Counted from the stretch's first letter, positions 12,562-25,650 are shown. The stretch: DNA of 64,000 bases from Zingiber officinale (GCF_018446385.1 NC_056000.1:29838011-29902010), one strand, 5' to 3'. Made by a program: numbers and translations. Notes: a model not told the origin generated them from the sequence alone.

Positions 12562-13437
12562 TATTGGTCCCTTTAGAGGTCGGTAAGAGGGGAGGGGTGA
12601 ATTACCCTGAAAAAATAAATCTAACCTTTCTCAGATTTTCAACTAAATAATAAATACTTGTAAAAAAATAAAGACTAATTAAAAGAAAACAGACACAGGG
12701 GATTTACTTGGTTTGCAATCAGAGGATTGCTAATCCAAGACGAATACGATGCACTATCTGATGATCTCTTTCGGACGGAGTAGCCTCTTTACAACGTTGA
12801 CAGCACAGACAAAAAAGTAAAGTGCAGAGAAATTGATTACAAGTGAAGTAAATAAACTGTGCAAATAGTGCTATATTTATAACATTGTTCAGGGCGCCCT
12901 GAAGGGTTTCGGGCACCCTGAGGAGGATAAAACTTTATCTCCCAATGTTCAGATCGAGTCAATCCTCGATCTGGTCAAAATCCACTTCCGGGCTCCTGGA
13001 ATGGTTCCAGGCGCCCGGACCTCTTAAGTCAACCTAGTTGACTTTTTGTGATTGGGTTCCATTGCTCCGGTTCAGCTCGTCTCAGTCCGGGTTTTCTGTT
13101 CCAGCTCCACTAGCTTGGGTGATCTCGGCCATCCGGAATATGACTCACCCGAACCCAAGTTCCGACCTTCACCTCGAGCAGCCTTCCTTCTCGGTTTCTC
13201 GTCCCTCGAACGTCGCGTACGTTCTTCTCGTCCACCGGTGTACTCTTCTGCGGTCACCTCGTCCATCGGACGCACCGAGCCCGTCTGCTCTCTTCCCGTG
13301 CCATCCTTCTTGTTAGCCGCGTCTTCCGCTTGACTTCCTATGTTCCTAAGCTCCTGCACACTTAGACACAAGGGTTAGACAAAATAAAACTTAACTTAAC
13401 TTGTTTGATCACATCAAAACTCTTTGGGGTTCCAACA
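12562..13437 (-). repeat. 5' LTR of the SIRE-like element
   Basis: 876-bp LTR, reverse complement of the solo LTR at 7249-8131. It contains the same GCGCCC palindromes (12890-13020) and the conserved start gtgtctaagtgtgcaggagc on the minus strand. Frames across it are not genes. Confidence 0.85.
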
Positions 13438-15039
13438 GTATATGCGTACAAGAGTTTCATACTCTTAACATGTGATGCTTTGGCCAAAGACTTTAATTAT
13501 TATTCCTAATGAGCGACCATAGGATATACGTCTCCTCGCACGGAGCGGTAAATCCTCTGTGGGCTATCCAAACATCTTTGGACATTTTGACTTATACCCA
13601 ATCATCCCAGGTCCACACCTCAATGATGTGCTTGCTTAAAATGATAAAGTATAAGTCTCGATGACCAAGATGACCTGTATACCTCAAGCCGAAAGAAACT
13701 TGCACTCGAGCTGTAGTAAGAGCATTACAGACATATCCATATATATAGATAACCATACAAAGTCTTGTAGTGAGTCACTTCAATGAATTACTTACCATAA
13801 CTAACATCTACATTTAACTCTCAACATCCCAATGTCTCCAGTCAGTGAGAAAACAACTACTTGGCGAACCAAAGAGTATAACCCGTACTAGTCTTACAGA
13901 ATTGATGATGACCGAATGCATCAATTCGACAATTAAGGAAATTTCAATACATTCATAATTACACATGTAGAGATAATCACTAGTTGTGATCCAATCATAA
14001 TTTCTCTCATACTATGAATTGTATTGTGGACATTTAGTAAATAAGTTTAAGACAATCAAACATATAAGATACACTCAAATAATGAATCTATATTTAGTAA
14101 AAATTGTAAGTTGATTACCTTAGGACATTTCTCAAAATCTAATAGTTTAGGGGATTCTCGAGCAACATGAGCCTTGCCTCGCCTGGGGTTCCTCTAGGGT
14201 GAATTCTCTGCTGAGGAGGCTTATGACTACTCGATTTTGGGTCAACTCTCAGTGGGCATTTGGAAAAACGTTTGGGGGAACTCAAACAACTATTTTTTGC
14301 TTAGATATTTTCTCAGACATAGCAAACTCCTCCATTGAGGTTGTAGGCTCCCGGTACTGGTGAGAATTCGTAGCTTGGTCTTGGGATAGTGCTTGCACCT
14401 TGGCCTTCAGAAATGGCTCATACTCCTTCGGTGTCATAGTAACATTGATTTTACCGGTTGTGCCCATCTTTACGTTCCAAAACATGTGAATATGTTCCTA
14501 TAGACGACTCCAAATTTGATCTCATCCGGAAGATGAGTAGATGAGCTGCTAGTCAGATGGTAGGAATGTTGATAGAGGAAGACTTCGAGCTGGGAACTGC
14601 AAACCTTGAGCTGGAAGCTGCGAACCTACATATATCATAGACAGAGCCAATGAGAACGTTAGAGCAAGAACCAAGGAGGGAGTTCCAAGCATAGATACTC
14701 TGACACTCAAGTCAGAACAATAGGTTGGAAAAAATGTAGAAGAAGATGAACAATATAACAGTAGTATGGATGCATGTGCGCACGTACGTGTACCTAGCCA
14801 AAGGAGAGGACCCCATTTTTATACTACTTCTTATAACCTCTATAATAATGAGACGTCAGAGAATATCAGATGTAAGAGTATGTCGGGTAGTGGAGGATGT
14901 ACGACAACCTTCCATTAGACAGAGGAATGTTCCATTGTGTGTATATGTGAATAATGAAATATTTTTTGGTAAGTAATTATTATTCTCTATTATTGTGATT
15001 CTTTGACAATGTTGTCTCATAGAGGGAGTTTGATCGACC
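13438..15039. other. Probable old retrotransposon remnants, no clear gene
   Basis: 13443-14150 continues the sequence interrupted at 7060 and resembles non-coding LTR-element DNA. A 67-codon minus frame at 14282-14485 (MTPKEYEPFLKAK) may be a gag scrap, but I cannot place it. 14490-15039 shows nothing definite. Confidence 0.4.
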
Positions 15040-15745
15040 TAGAGCCAATCAGATTTAAACTGAGAACCATGCTTGTGTGAAGAGTGGGGAGATGAGGCCC
15101 CTAGGTCTAATCGACTTTGTAGCTGCCCGGATTTATGCTGGAAGCTAGCCCTGTTATGAAGAGTGAGGAACTGGATCCCGTAGGTCTGGTTGGCTCTATT
15201 GTCGCTCAGGTTTATGTTGGAAGCCATGATCATGAAGAGTGAGGTGCTGAGTCTTGTAGGTCCGGTTGGCTCTGTGGTCGGTCGAGTTTATGTTGGGAGG
15301 CATGTCTATGAAGAGTGGGGGAGTTGAGTCCTGTAAATTCGACCGGCTTGGTGGCCTCCTTGGTTGATGCAGGAAGCCTTGTTCATGAGGAGTGAGGAGC
15401 TGGGTCCCATAGGTCCAGCCATCTTTGTGGTCAGCCGAGTTTATGTTGGGAGTCATGCCCATGAGGAGTGGGGGAGCTGAGTCCCGTAGGTTCGACCGGC
15501 TCTATGATTGACTGAGTTTATGCTAGAAGTCATATTCATGAGAATTGGGGAGCTTAGCTCCGTAAGTCCAGCCGACTTTAAGGTCGTTAGCGTTTATACT
15601 GGGTCAGTTGCCTTTAGGACCTCCTGGGTTTATGTTGGAAATCCTGTTTATGAAAATTAGAGAGTTGAGCCATGTAAATTCATCCTACTCTAGGGTCATC
15701 CGTATTTATATTGGGCTGACTAACTTTAGGACTGTCCGAGTTTAT
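15040..15745. repeat. Degenerate tandem repeat, period about 77 bp
   Basis: Eight or nine diverged units built on gagtggggagctgagtccc, gtaggtcc, a ggtcg box, then gtttatgttggaagccatg. Anchors gtttatg occur near 15130, 15210, 15288, 15440, 15518, 15594, 15638 and 15710. Probably the regulatory part of an old LTR or a DNA-transposon subterminal region. Units are too diverged and spacers too similar for CRISPR. Confidence 0.8.
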
Positions 15746-16679
15746 ATTTACTCATGAACAATGAAGAGCTGAATTATGTTAAAAATGATCCATTTGGATA
15801 CATGTATATTAATTTTAACTGCCACCCCATTTTAAGTTTAACTACTATATCAACTGATTTTCTTAACTTCAATCCGACCCAAGCCCTATCTTATTCGCCG
15901 CAAACTTATAAAATACAATATTGTTATTTTTTGAAATCTAATATTTGACGAGAAAGGTAACACGAAAAACTTGCTTCCTTTGAAAAATGCGTAGGGTCGG
16001 TGCGCTTGTTTGAAAATTTTATAATTTTAAATGCGTCCTTTCCTCTATGATTTATTGTCCAATCTCTCAACTCTAGCTAATTCCCTGTGGTCATTTGCCG
16101 TCTCATCATTTGCACCACCGCCCGGCATCTGCACGGATGATGCACCGACAAGTGTTTTTAATTCTTCCTGATCATGCAGTACATTCTGCAAATCCAAACG
16201 CACCATGCACGGCCCAATCATGCCGAATGACTTGATGACACTGCCGTGATGCGATCGTGACGCGCAGACGTTCCAAATGCAGAAAATTATTCATGAAAGC
16301 AAAGATCCAACGATCGAAGAAAACTCACGTGCATCTCACTCCATGATTGCCCTGTTCGTCCATTAATCAGTTCCCAGTTCTGGATCGGATGCACTATCTA
16401 TAGCTATAGAAAGGCAAACTCATCCCTTCCTGTTCATCTGCCACTCAGCTTCTTATTAATTCGGCCTCTCCCCTCTCCTCCCAAGTCCTAATACTGCTCT
16501 GCAAATTAAATTCCTCTAAACGAAACGATCAGCTAGCTGGTTTAGATTCGATGTGTTAGAATTACATGTACAAGGGTCGTGTAGGAAAACCTCCAGCTCT
16601 ATGCCATCGCTGATGCTTATAATTCTTTCCATGATCATATCCTACCATCATCAATCCTTGCTCATCCAACTCAATCTCC

Positions 16680-17194
16680 ATGGACCAAGAAGACCCCTCT
16701 CCGACCATACTGTTTCATGAAGAAGAGGGGGAGGAGGAGGAGGAGGAGGGAAAAAAGGACGACGATACCACAGTGGTTAGTCGAGATTGGCTGAAATTAG
16801 GCCAAGCAGCGTCGCCATCCTCGGACGGATCGATAGGTCTGAGGGTGGTTAGTCCGCCACGAAGACCACAGTCAGGTGTTTGGCTCAGACTTCAGCCTGC
16901 TCCAAATCAGTAAGTTCCTTTGACACAGATGATTAGAATTAGCATTTAGTTTTATTATTCTGTTTTGTTCATGATTCATGCAGAACAGGGATCAGAGAAG
17001 TTTGTTTGCCCCAGATAGCCAATAAATACTTGAGAATAAAGTAAATATGGATTGAATTCGCATTTTCATGCAAAATTGTGCATATTAATTGGAGCTTAAC
17101 TTCATGATCGTTTCTGTACAGGGATGGGAGACTAACTGTCAGATTGCTTATGAAATACTTGGTGAAGAAACTCGGATTGGAGCATGAATCAGAG
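16680..17194 (+). CDS. LAX PANICLE2-like protein, exons 1-3
   Basis: Exons 16680-16909, 16984-17040 and 17122-17194 give 120 codons that join in frame; the fourth exon is at 48142-48351, for a total of about 189 residues. The start is the first ATG, in a good context (ctccatgg). Seen: acidic run EEEGEEEEEEGKKDDD, then SRDWLKLGQA, GVWLRLQPAPNQ, LPQIANKYLRIK and DGRLTVRLLMKYLVKKLGLE. The last two blocks match the plant-specific domain of rice LAX2, a nuclear protein acting in axillary meristem formation; it resembles the ubiquitin-like RAWUL fold of RING1/DRIP-type proteins. No RING finger is present. The protein is shorter than I recall for rice LAX2 (about 390), so it may be a short paralogue. 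Function is inferred from family resemblance recalled from memory. Confidence 0.75.
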
Positions 17195-19662
17195 GTATAT
17201 ATAATTAATCCCCCATCAAAATATATATACAACTATTCGATCCATGCATGCAAACAAAAGCAGCTAGCTGCAACATTTCTTGTCGCTTTTACAGGCATTT
17301 TAAGTTTTCACTACTGCTCGTGGTTTTGTTCTGGTAATTATATATATATATATATATACAAGTTACATGAGTTTAGGTGAGATGTTGGTATCTGATTGGC
17401 ACATCATTTCTCCCCCATACCATAATGATTGAGGCCGTGCCATTGCTGATCATCTAGTGATATCATGCATCAACTGTAATAATCCATACACAAGTAAAGT
17501 AAAGCACAGCAGTGAAAGAGGAGACTGTGATTAGCTTATTATTCAGCATGTAGCTTCAATTAGGTAGTACAAGGTAAAAAGTTTTCATAGTTAACTTAGA
17601 TATTAGCCGGCTGCAGCTGATGGAAAAATAATCTTAGAAATTGTAGAGTGACAGTCATTTCTACTTCTAAATTTATTCTAGTGACTAGATAATGAAAAAC
17701 TTTACCTGAATTCCTCATCCTCTCAATTAGATAGTTAGAAGAATTATATAGATATATATATAATAATTATTTTAAACTCTAATTTTAAGGATAGATTTTT
17801 ATAAAAAATATTAAACCAATTAACATTGAATCCGGAATGACCAGTCTAACCTGTCGAAAATTTTCTATGGACCGCTAGATAAATTATGAAGTGCTCAGAT
17901 AGGCACCCTAGAAAGTTATAGTTGAAGATTGAACCGTTGATATATGGATGATAATTTGATACCTTTTCGTTGTATCATAGCCCGAGGGGCGAGGGTAGGA
18001 TAGATTTTTATAGTTTACATTGTAAAAGGTTTTAGGAAAAATTAAAAGGATACATTTTTTATTTTAAAAATATCTTTATTTTCGACGAAGTTAACTACTA
18101 TACAATTATTGTAGGTATGAATCTATAGTTACTATAGAGTTATAATAATATAAGCATAATATTAATTAGAATTAAATTGTTAACTGCTATAGTATAATAT
18201 CGATCCGTATTGATCAAAATGACTATTATAATTATGTAGTAGTTATAATTCCTATAATATAATATTAAATAATGATGATAAATTGTAATAAGAAATACAA
18301 TATTCATATTGTAGTTATTATAAATTATATCTGCCGTAATATAGTATTATTAATGTTATCAAAACTTAAATATCAGTTATGATCTTTTAACTATTATAAT
18401 AATATAAAAAATAAAAATATTTTTTAAAAATAAAAATATATTAAGATTGGATGAGAAGTTATTTTTGATAATAAATATTTTTTTAAAATATAATTTCGAT
18501 AAAAAGGGCGAGCTCTCAATTTTTACCCAAAGTTGTTTTTTAAACGAAGAAAACAGAGAAAATAAAAACAGGGGATCATTAATTATCCGCTAACTAATCA
18601 GCTGTCATGCTGTTGCTAGCTGGTCTCACGTCAACTGCATTAGAAATTGATCATTCATGCCCATTAGGCCATTACGAAGTGCAAGCATCAATAATGGATA
18701 CGAAAATTGACAAATTAAGGATCACATTTCTTACCTGATTGACGTGTCATAATGTAGAAGGTCCTTGACAGTCCTGGGCTATGATAGAACGATTATGCCC
18801 TCTATAAGTCGTGAATCAAATATCTAAGAGTCAAATTCTAATTACATATATTATACTGATTTTTTTTTAGTCGATGATAATTTTAAGAACGTTCATCATT
18901 TGAATAAGTTTAGAATATTTTTTGATTTATTTTAATGATCAATGAATGATCATCTCCTGGATGAGTAATAAAATACTCTTACCTTATGTAATTGATTAAA
19001 AAGAAAAGAAATTGTAGATAATAGATGTCTCCTAACTCTTATATTTTGTCTAAGATTAATATTCAATTCAAATGGAGGAAGATAATGAGGGACTATCGAT
19101 ATTCGATTCGAATATCGGATTAAATTATATATATATATATAATTTAATTTTTATTATATATATTTTTTATATGATGTGAATTTTAATATACTTTTGTTGC
19201 ATGATAATAAGTTAGATGAAAGAAGAAAAATTATTAATATAAAAAGTATTTAATCCTATCATTAGTATAAGTATAAGAATGGATATCAGATATTAGGTAT
19301 AGGCAAAGAGAATATAAAATTTGATCCAAATCTAACTTGTTGACATCCCTAATTTTGTAGATGGATTATAGCCCGAGAATGCACAGATAAATAATTTATT
19401 CATTGCTCTAGGGCTATGAGATTCAGAAATAGTTATGCTAACCATATCCTCTCTTATTCTATCAATAAAAAAAATAGTTCTCTTGGTACTTTCAAAAGAA
19501 AGAATATTCGTTAGATGATAATATAACAATTATTCAATTCATAAAAAAAAGACATAATTATCGCATTAGAGAAATATTTGACACAGTTAGCCCCATAAAT
19601 TTTATGCACATATATTAATAATACAAAAATAATAAAATATTCTTAAAGCAAACCAATTGCTA

Positions 19663-20353
19663 AGGTGAATACGTTCGTCCCCAGTGCCCCAGTCAATCTG
19701 TCCCAAGACCAATATAGAGGAGGTAAATAATTCGTCCCAGGGCTAACACAGAAAAGGTAAATCACGGACGGCTACTAGTCTTTGGAATAATGACTAACAC
19801 ATAAGGGAGATATTTATCTTGGCTTTGTCGAGATTTAAACCCCAGACCCTCATGATGACAACATCTCATGCGCTAGCCACTAAATCCATCTGAGGGGACG
19901 CATTACAATCTATTCAATTGTGACAAAAGGCGAATACGCTCGCCCCCAGCGCCTCCGCCAATCTGTCTCTGGGCCAACACGGAGGAGGTAAATCACGTGC
20001 AGCTACTAGCCTTTGGAATAGTGACTAGCACATAAGGGAGGTATTTACCTCGGCTTTGCCGAGATTCTAACCCCAAACCTCATTGTGACAACACCTTATG
20101 TGCTACCCACTAGACTCATCCGAGGGGACACATTATAATCTATTCAAGTGGCAAAAAGGCGATTGGCTCGTCTCCAGCGCCTCCGCCAACCCGTCCGTAA
20201 GCTAACACGGAGGAGTAAATCACGGATGACTACTAGCCATTAGTATAAATAACCAAGATATGAAGGAGGTTATGCTCGATCACGTTAAATTTCAACCCCA
20301 AAATTTTATATAATAATATCTCATGTTTTAACCATCGCACTGTCATAAGGGGA
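19663..20353 (-). mobile_element. Three tandem copies of a tRNA-derived SINE-like repeat
   Basis: Copies at about 19663-19899, 19927-20129 and 20154-20353, each followed by cattacaatctattc. On the minus strand each starts near GTCCCCTCGGATG, then an A-box-like TAGTGGCTAGCGCATGAG and a B-box-like GGGTTTAAATCTCG, as in tRNA-derived SINEs. The shared flank suggests segmental tandem duplication rather than three insertions. Copy 3 is the most degraded. Confidence 0.55.
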
Positions 20354-21619
20354 CACATTACAATCTATTCCAGGCACTTAGGAACATCGTTGTAAGAAAA
20401 CACATAAGGTTTATGTTTATTTTGTCAAAAGTTAAATTCTTTTACTATTTTATCAAAATAAGGGCTCTAGCTACCTAGCTGTAAGATTCTTTAGTGCCCA
20501 TATAATAATCGTGCACGTCTTCACTGGAGGCGTCTACGTGGATTGTCTGCCGTGGAATTGTGCGCGCCGTGTCCCTAATATATTGGTTAGAGACGTCTTC
20601 AGTTAATTATTTTTTAACTGAGTTGAGATGTCTGGTCAAATCGACCAGACCAGTCCAGATCCTCTGTATCCATTTCTCTTTATCCTCGTGTTTCATTATC
20701 GATCAGATGAATCAGATTAAATTTTAAGATATTATGATATCTTTAATATATGTGCAGTATCTTCGTGATGTGCAAAGCATCCTTGAGATTTAATCTGATC
20801 CGTCCGATCAACAATGGGAGATAGGAACAGGGAGAAATGGGGACAGAGGATCTGAGCTCTATCGACACCTCCACTTTTTTTTTTTTATATATACTCAAAA
20901 TTTATTTAAAGAGAATATTATATTCATGAACATCTAAATTTTTTAATCTTAAATACTATAATACAAAAGAAAAATCTAAACCTTAAGACTTAGTTTGGAA
21001 GTGTTGGAAGGGTAAAAGAAAAGAAGAGAAAAGAAAGGAAGGAGAGAGAAAAGAAGAGAAGAGAAATGATGTGTGATTTTATTTGGAAGCGGAGGAAAGA
21101 AAAGAAAGGAAGTTTTTTTTGTATGGAAGTTGTAAGGAAGTGAAAAGAAAATACTTAATAATATATTCATTTGACTTTTATAACCTTTAATTTTTTTTAT
21201 AGCTCTAATTGTATGTTTGATACAGTATATATCAGCCAATAAATTTATTAATCATGAAAAATTTCAAAGTTATTCGCTGTTATACAACATGGACAATGTA
21301 AATATTGTTACAAATGTATGCATAAATATGTTTTAATGTAAGAAAGATTAAATAATTTCTACAAATTCAGAGCGCCCAATAATATAAAAAATAAATCAAT
21401 TTAATGAAAACTTAACCATTAAATCATGATTTATTTCAAGATATTAACTTCACCAAAAGTAGCACAAAACATGTTCTACACAGACATGAACATGCACATC
21501 TACATAGTTTCACTTAATTTTAGATCCTAACACAAAAGGTAATATAAAGAAGGATCTTGGCCACTCAAAATAATTGTCTATCTTCAAAAGTATTTCCATC
21601 ACTCGTAGCATGCTGATAT

Positions 21620-22616
21620 TCAAGAATGAGAATCAAACATCAACTTGTCCAAAATATTCTTGCGTCTTTCCGTTGGACACCCAAAAAAAGTTCTTGCTTT
21701 ATCCAGATTTTTAGTGAGGAAAATGTAGCAATCATCAATTTGATTTTCTTCAACTCCAATAGCGATCAACTCATTGAAGATCTCGTTCTCTGTATAAACT
21801 CTAGTTCTAGAATTCTGGAGAATGAAATTTCTCTCTCTAATTGCCTCAGCAACATTGTCAAGTGCAAACTTTAGAACCTCAAGTTCTTTATCATTTGAGA
21901 CTTTTTTTTTCTTCCTTTGTGAATTTGTTGAACCTTGATTCTTTTTGTCACTATATTTTGAATATGGTGCATCCAAATCTTTACCTGAATAGGAAAAGTC
22001 TTCTAAACTTATTTCTTTTTCACACACCATCCGATCAATATCGATAATACTTTCAACCTGCACTCCATTTGTTTCATTTATCCAACGCTTGCATTTTTCT
22101 TTTGCTGTTTCAACACCTTCTCTTGTTGCTCTATCTTTAGCAAAGAATTCTTCCAAATTATTATAGTTGCTCACAACTTTGGTCTTCCACTTTATGGCAT
22201 CAGATTTCTCCTATAAAAATTAACAAAAGACATATATTAATTTCTAATGAAAAATAAATAAAATAAAATAACAATTAAAATTCTAATTAACACCTACCTT
22301 TATAAGTTGTTCCCAAACTTCAGGTTCGGCACACTAAGTTTTTATGAATGGATTCCAAGAAAAATCACTTAATTTTCCATTCTTAAAAAAATCATAAGAC
22401 TCATTGAAATGTTCTTTGAGTTGTCTTCATTCGATTCTTCAAATGGTCTTTAATGAATTCCGTTTGAAGTTTTTCTTTCAATTCAATGATAATGTTATTA
22501 TATGCCATGGTTGTAAATGTCCCATCCACTCGAAATCCTTGGTAGTGTTGATTTAATAATGCCTCAATGAATGCTTCATCCATACGGGCTGCCCATTTCA
22601 TGTATTCTCTCTTCAT
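21620..22616 (-). pseudogene. Myb/SANT-like ORF1 protein of PIF/Harbinger
   Basis: The 22616-22401 frame reads KWAARMDEAFIEALLNQHYQ, then GFRVDGTFTTMAYNNI and KDHLKNRMKT, the Myb/SANT-like DNA-binding domain of Harbinger accessory proteins, thought to help nuclear import and DNA binding of the transposase. A second block, 22174-21620, has a basic stretch (RKKKK) and a C-terminal helical part ending FFGCPTERRKNILDKLM. Between them, 22380-22175 contains a stop and a probable intron, so the gene is probably decayed or its splicing is not resolved. Confidence 0.7.
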
Positions 22617-22970
22617 GTTGAGAAATTCTTTTAATCTTCCTAATTATAACAAATAGTAAGCCAAATAGAAAATGTCACATAATAGAGTTACAACCATTAT
22701 ATATTGTTAAATAATAATTCATAAGTTAACTTACAAAATAAAAACTTTGCAGCACTAGTTCCATCACTCATAGCATGCTAAACAAAATGAAGTACATATC
22801 ATATCTAATAATTTAGCAGGTAAAATGAAAAATCAGAAGGTTACAATACATAATCTTGCCACATTTGAATGACTATTTGATTTCTTAATTGTTCACCTTG
22901 TGCTGAATCTTTTTCTGTACTTACTACTTCAACCGTATATTCTTGTGGTGGAGATTGTCGTGACAATTCT

Positions 22971-24196
22971 TCATTCTACTTCATGAATATATTCTACATC
23001 AGGATCAACTTCTATTAAAAAATTATGTAAGATGCAACAAGTAAGAACTATTTGTAATTGTACATCCAGACTATAAGTTAGTTGAGTATCTCCAATGATA
23101 AGAAATCTTTTTTTAGAACACTAAATGATCGTTCAATTGCATTGCGTAGGGAAGAATGTTGCAGATTAAACAATTCACGATAGTTTTGTGGTTGTCGATT
23201 TAAGTATTCCTTCAGGTGGTATCTTACATTTCTATAAGGTGTAAGAAGTCCACTTTTCAACATGAATCCAACATCAACAAAGTAATATTTTCCTATAAAA
23301 GTTCAAATAGTTATTAACTTCTTAATTAAAGCATTGACATGTAGCTAAAGATTACCTTTAGGAATGATTAATTTATCTTCTCTGCTAAGCACATTTTTTA
23401 TGATTCTCGAATCTGATGTAGTCCCTTCCCAACTAGGTAAAACGTAGGTGAATCGCATGCCCAAAGAACATACAGCTAGCACATTTTGTGTTAGATGTTC
23501 TTTTCTACCTCGGTATCTTGCTGCATCTTTACTAGATACTTTTACACGTATATGAGTTCCATCAATTGCACCAACACAATCCTAATAAACATGTAGTTCA
23601 TTCATATTATGGTTGTAGGTAATAATGCCTAAAATTTTTAACTAGTTGAGCAAATGAAATCACCTTGAAATATGGGTAAAATCTTTCGTTGTGAAGTATT
23701 TCGGGAGGAATTTGTTCTCCTGTAAGTTGTCGAAGAAATTGATCTTCCAATGCTATAACTGATTTCAAAACTCTATGGAAATGACACTAATAGTTTCACC
23801 AGAACATCGATAAAAGAATGCCATTGTGCCATTTTTTGTCGGAATTGGTAATATATGGAGAAACTTAACAACTTGTTCTTCTACCGTGACTCTTTGAGTA
23901 GGATTTAAACCACCATATGTTTGTAATAATTCACACAAACGACCAAATGTTTCTGGTCTCATGCGAATCACCTTATTTAAATTTCCATTAGATCTAAGTT
24001 GGTATAATAATTCCTTTCTTACTAGATGACATCGCTTGGACCTATTTCCAATAGGTCGATCCACATAATTTAGACGAGAGATATGTTGAAAAATGATTAA
24101 TCTTATAACACGACAAATAACTTCAACAACAACTAATTGTCGACTTCTCTCACGAATATCACAATCTCTTACAACTTCGGTTTGCTCCATATTCAT
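22971..24196 (-). pseudogene. PIF/Harbinger transposase (DDE_Tnp_4 / HARBI1-like)
   Basis: The N-terminal block 24196-23765 includes MRPETFGRLCELLQTYGG and QVVKFLHILP. After a one-base frameshift near 23780 it continues: GAIDGTHIRVKVSSKDAA with the first catalytic Asp, YYFVDVGFMLKSG with the second, and SSLRNAIERSFSVLKKDF with the Glu. Two small introns are likely (about 23582-23664 and 23296-23355). The stop is at 22971-22973. The catalytic triad is kept but the frameshift probably inactivates this copy. Confidence 0.8.
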
Positions 24197-25460
24197 CTAA
24201 AATACAATCATTAGTATTCTAATTAATTGAATACCTTCAATAATTTATGATTGCTATATTCCATCAAAGTAGCATAAACACAAAATAAATATAAAATAAT
24301 TAAATAAATCAACAAATAAATATGAGAAAGAGCAAAAGTATATCAACAATATGAAAAATAAAGGAAAATATTAAAAAAAAAAATAAAGCCCATCAACAAA
24401 AATAAACATAAAATAATTAAATAAATCAACAAATAACTATGAACGAGTGAGAAAGAGGTAAATGATATCAACAAAATGAAAAGTAAAGGAAAATATTACC
24501 TGTTAATTGATTATCGTAGAAGATGTGCGTTTTTCAATCTTCCTCAACTAGTGAAGCTTCCGTGCTCTTTGGAAGTCTTTGGAAGAGAAAGCAACTTTAT
24601 CAAGGGATATATTTATTTTGTATTAACTTTTGAAGCGTATATTTGGAATAAAAATTAATAATTTTCCCTCCAACAAAAATTTCCCTCCATTTCCTTCCAT
24701 TTTTGGGTGGAAAATCTTTTAATCATAAAAGGAAAACTTTCCCTTCCCTCACTTTCTTTTCCTTTACATAAAAAAACTCCCAAATGTTATTTTTTTTTCA
24801 CTTTTCCAACCAAATCTTTTCCTTTCTCTCCAATTTAAAACTCCCAAACAAAGCGTAAAGGAAAATTTTATTAACTTAAACCTATTATAACCTAATATCT
24901 AAATCTTAAAATCTTAAACCCTAAATTCATATAACATACTCCATGAATATCTAAAATTATTAATCTTGAACACTATAAATCAAGAGGGAAGTCTGAACCC
25001 TAGAGAAAAAAATCTTATTGACTCAAACCCATTATAACCTAACTCCTAAATCATAAAATTTTAAACCCTAAATATATATATAAGAGAGAGAAATTAGGAT
25101 GTACATTTGTTCGATACATACTCTTGGGCGACTCTCACTAGTCCAAGAGCCTGGATACACTTCCGGGCGCTCCGATTCACTTTTACGAATCAGAACGACC
25201 GAGGGTGCATCCGGACGCTTAGATATGTGAGGGTCGCCTAGGAGTGTATAGACTATCATCATTTTCTTATATATATATATCGGAAGTTCGTCCAGGCGCT
25301 CCAATCAACAAAAGTGAATCGGGGCATCCGGACGAGCTTTTGAGTTCACACTTAGTCGCCCGTGAATGTGCAGGTATATATATATATAATGTGCGTGGAT
25401 GACACATGTGGATGTCTCTCTGAATGGGAAGCGCCTCCAATACATAGAGGTACCTCACCG

Positions 25461-25517
25461 AGTGAGAGACGCCCACAACGTCATCTCCAAGAAAAGCACA
25501 CGCTAGAAAATTATGAG

Positions 25518-25569
<52 letters not shown>

Positions 25570-25650
25570 GAAACGCCCACAACGTCATCTCCAAGAAAAG
25601 CACACGCTAGAAAATTATGAGCTTTTATATATATATATATATATATATTA
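25461..25650. repeat. 104-bp tandem duplication with (TA)n blocks
   Basis: The segment from agtgagagacgcccacaacg to the (TA)n run (25522-25565) is repeated at 25565-25650 with a second (TA)n run (25627-25649). The copies are nearly identical. The neighbouring 25080-25380 is a related inverted-looking repeat with gggcgctccgattcac blocks. Confidence 0.85.

Larger units (their letters stand above)
7061..13437 (-). mobile_element. SIRE-like Ty1/copia retrotransposon, internally deleted, with nested insertions
   Basis: Minus-strand LTR element. The 5' LTR is 12562-13437. The 3' LTR is 7061-10421, interrupted by two later insertions (7249-8131 and 8557-10146); without them it is about 878 bp, matching the 876 bp of the 5' LTR. 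Both LTRs have TG...CA-type ends. Flanks ATATA (7056-7060) and GTATA (13438-13442) form a one-mismatch target duplication. A tRNA-Met-type PBS and a polypurine tract sit at the inner LTR edges. The internal part is only about 2.1 kb: gag remnants, then non-coding sequence, with no protease, integrase or reverse transcriptase. It is therefore a deleted or non-autonomous copy. Confidence 0.85.
20987..24855 (-). mobile_element. PIF/Harbinger DNA transposon
   Basis: 3869 bp with imperfect terminal inverted repeats (left GACTTAGTTTGGAAG; right end, reversed, CGCTTTGTTTGGGAG) and 3-bp target duplication TAA (20984-20986 and 24856-24858), the family hallmark. The subterminal parts are A/G-rich on the left and C/T-rich on the right. 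It carries the two usual genes, both on the minus strand: a DDE transposase (22971-24196) and a Myb/SANT-like protein (21620-22616). Confidence 0.88.
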
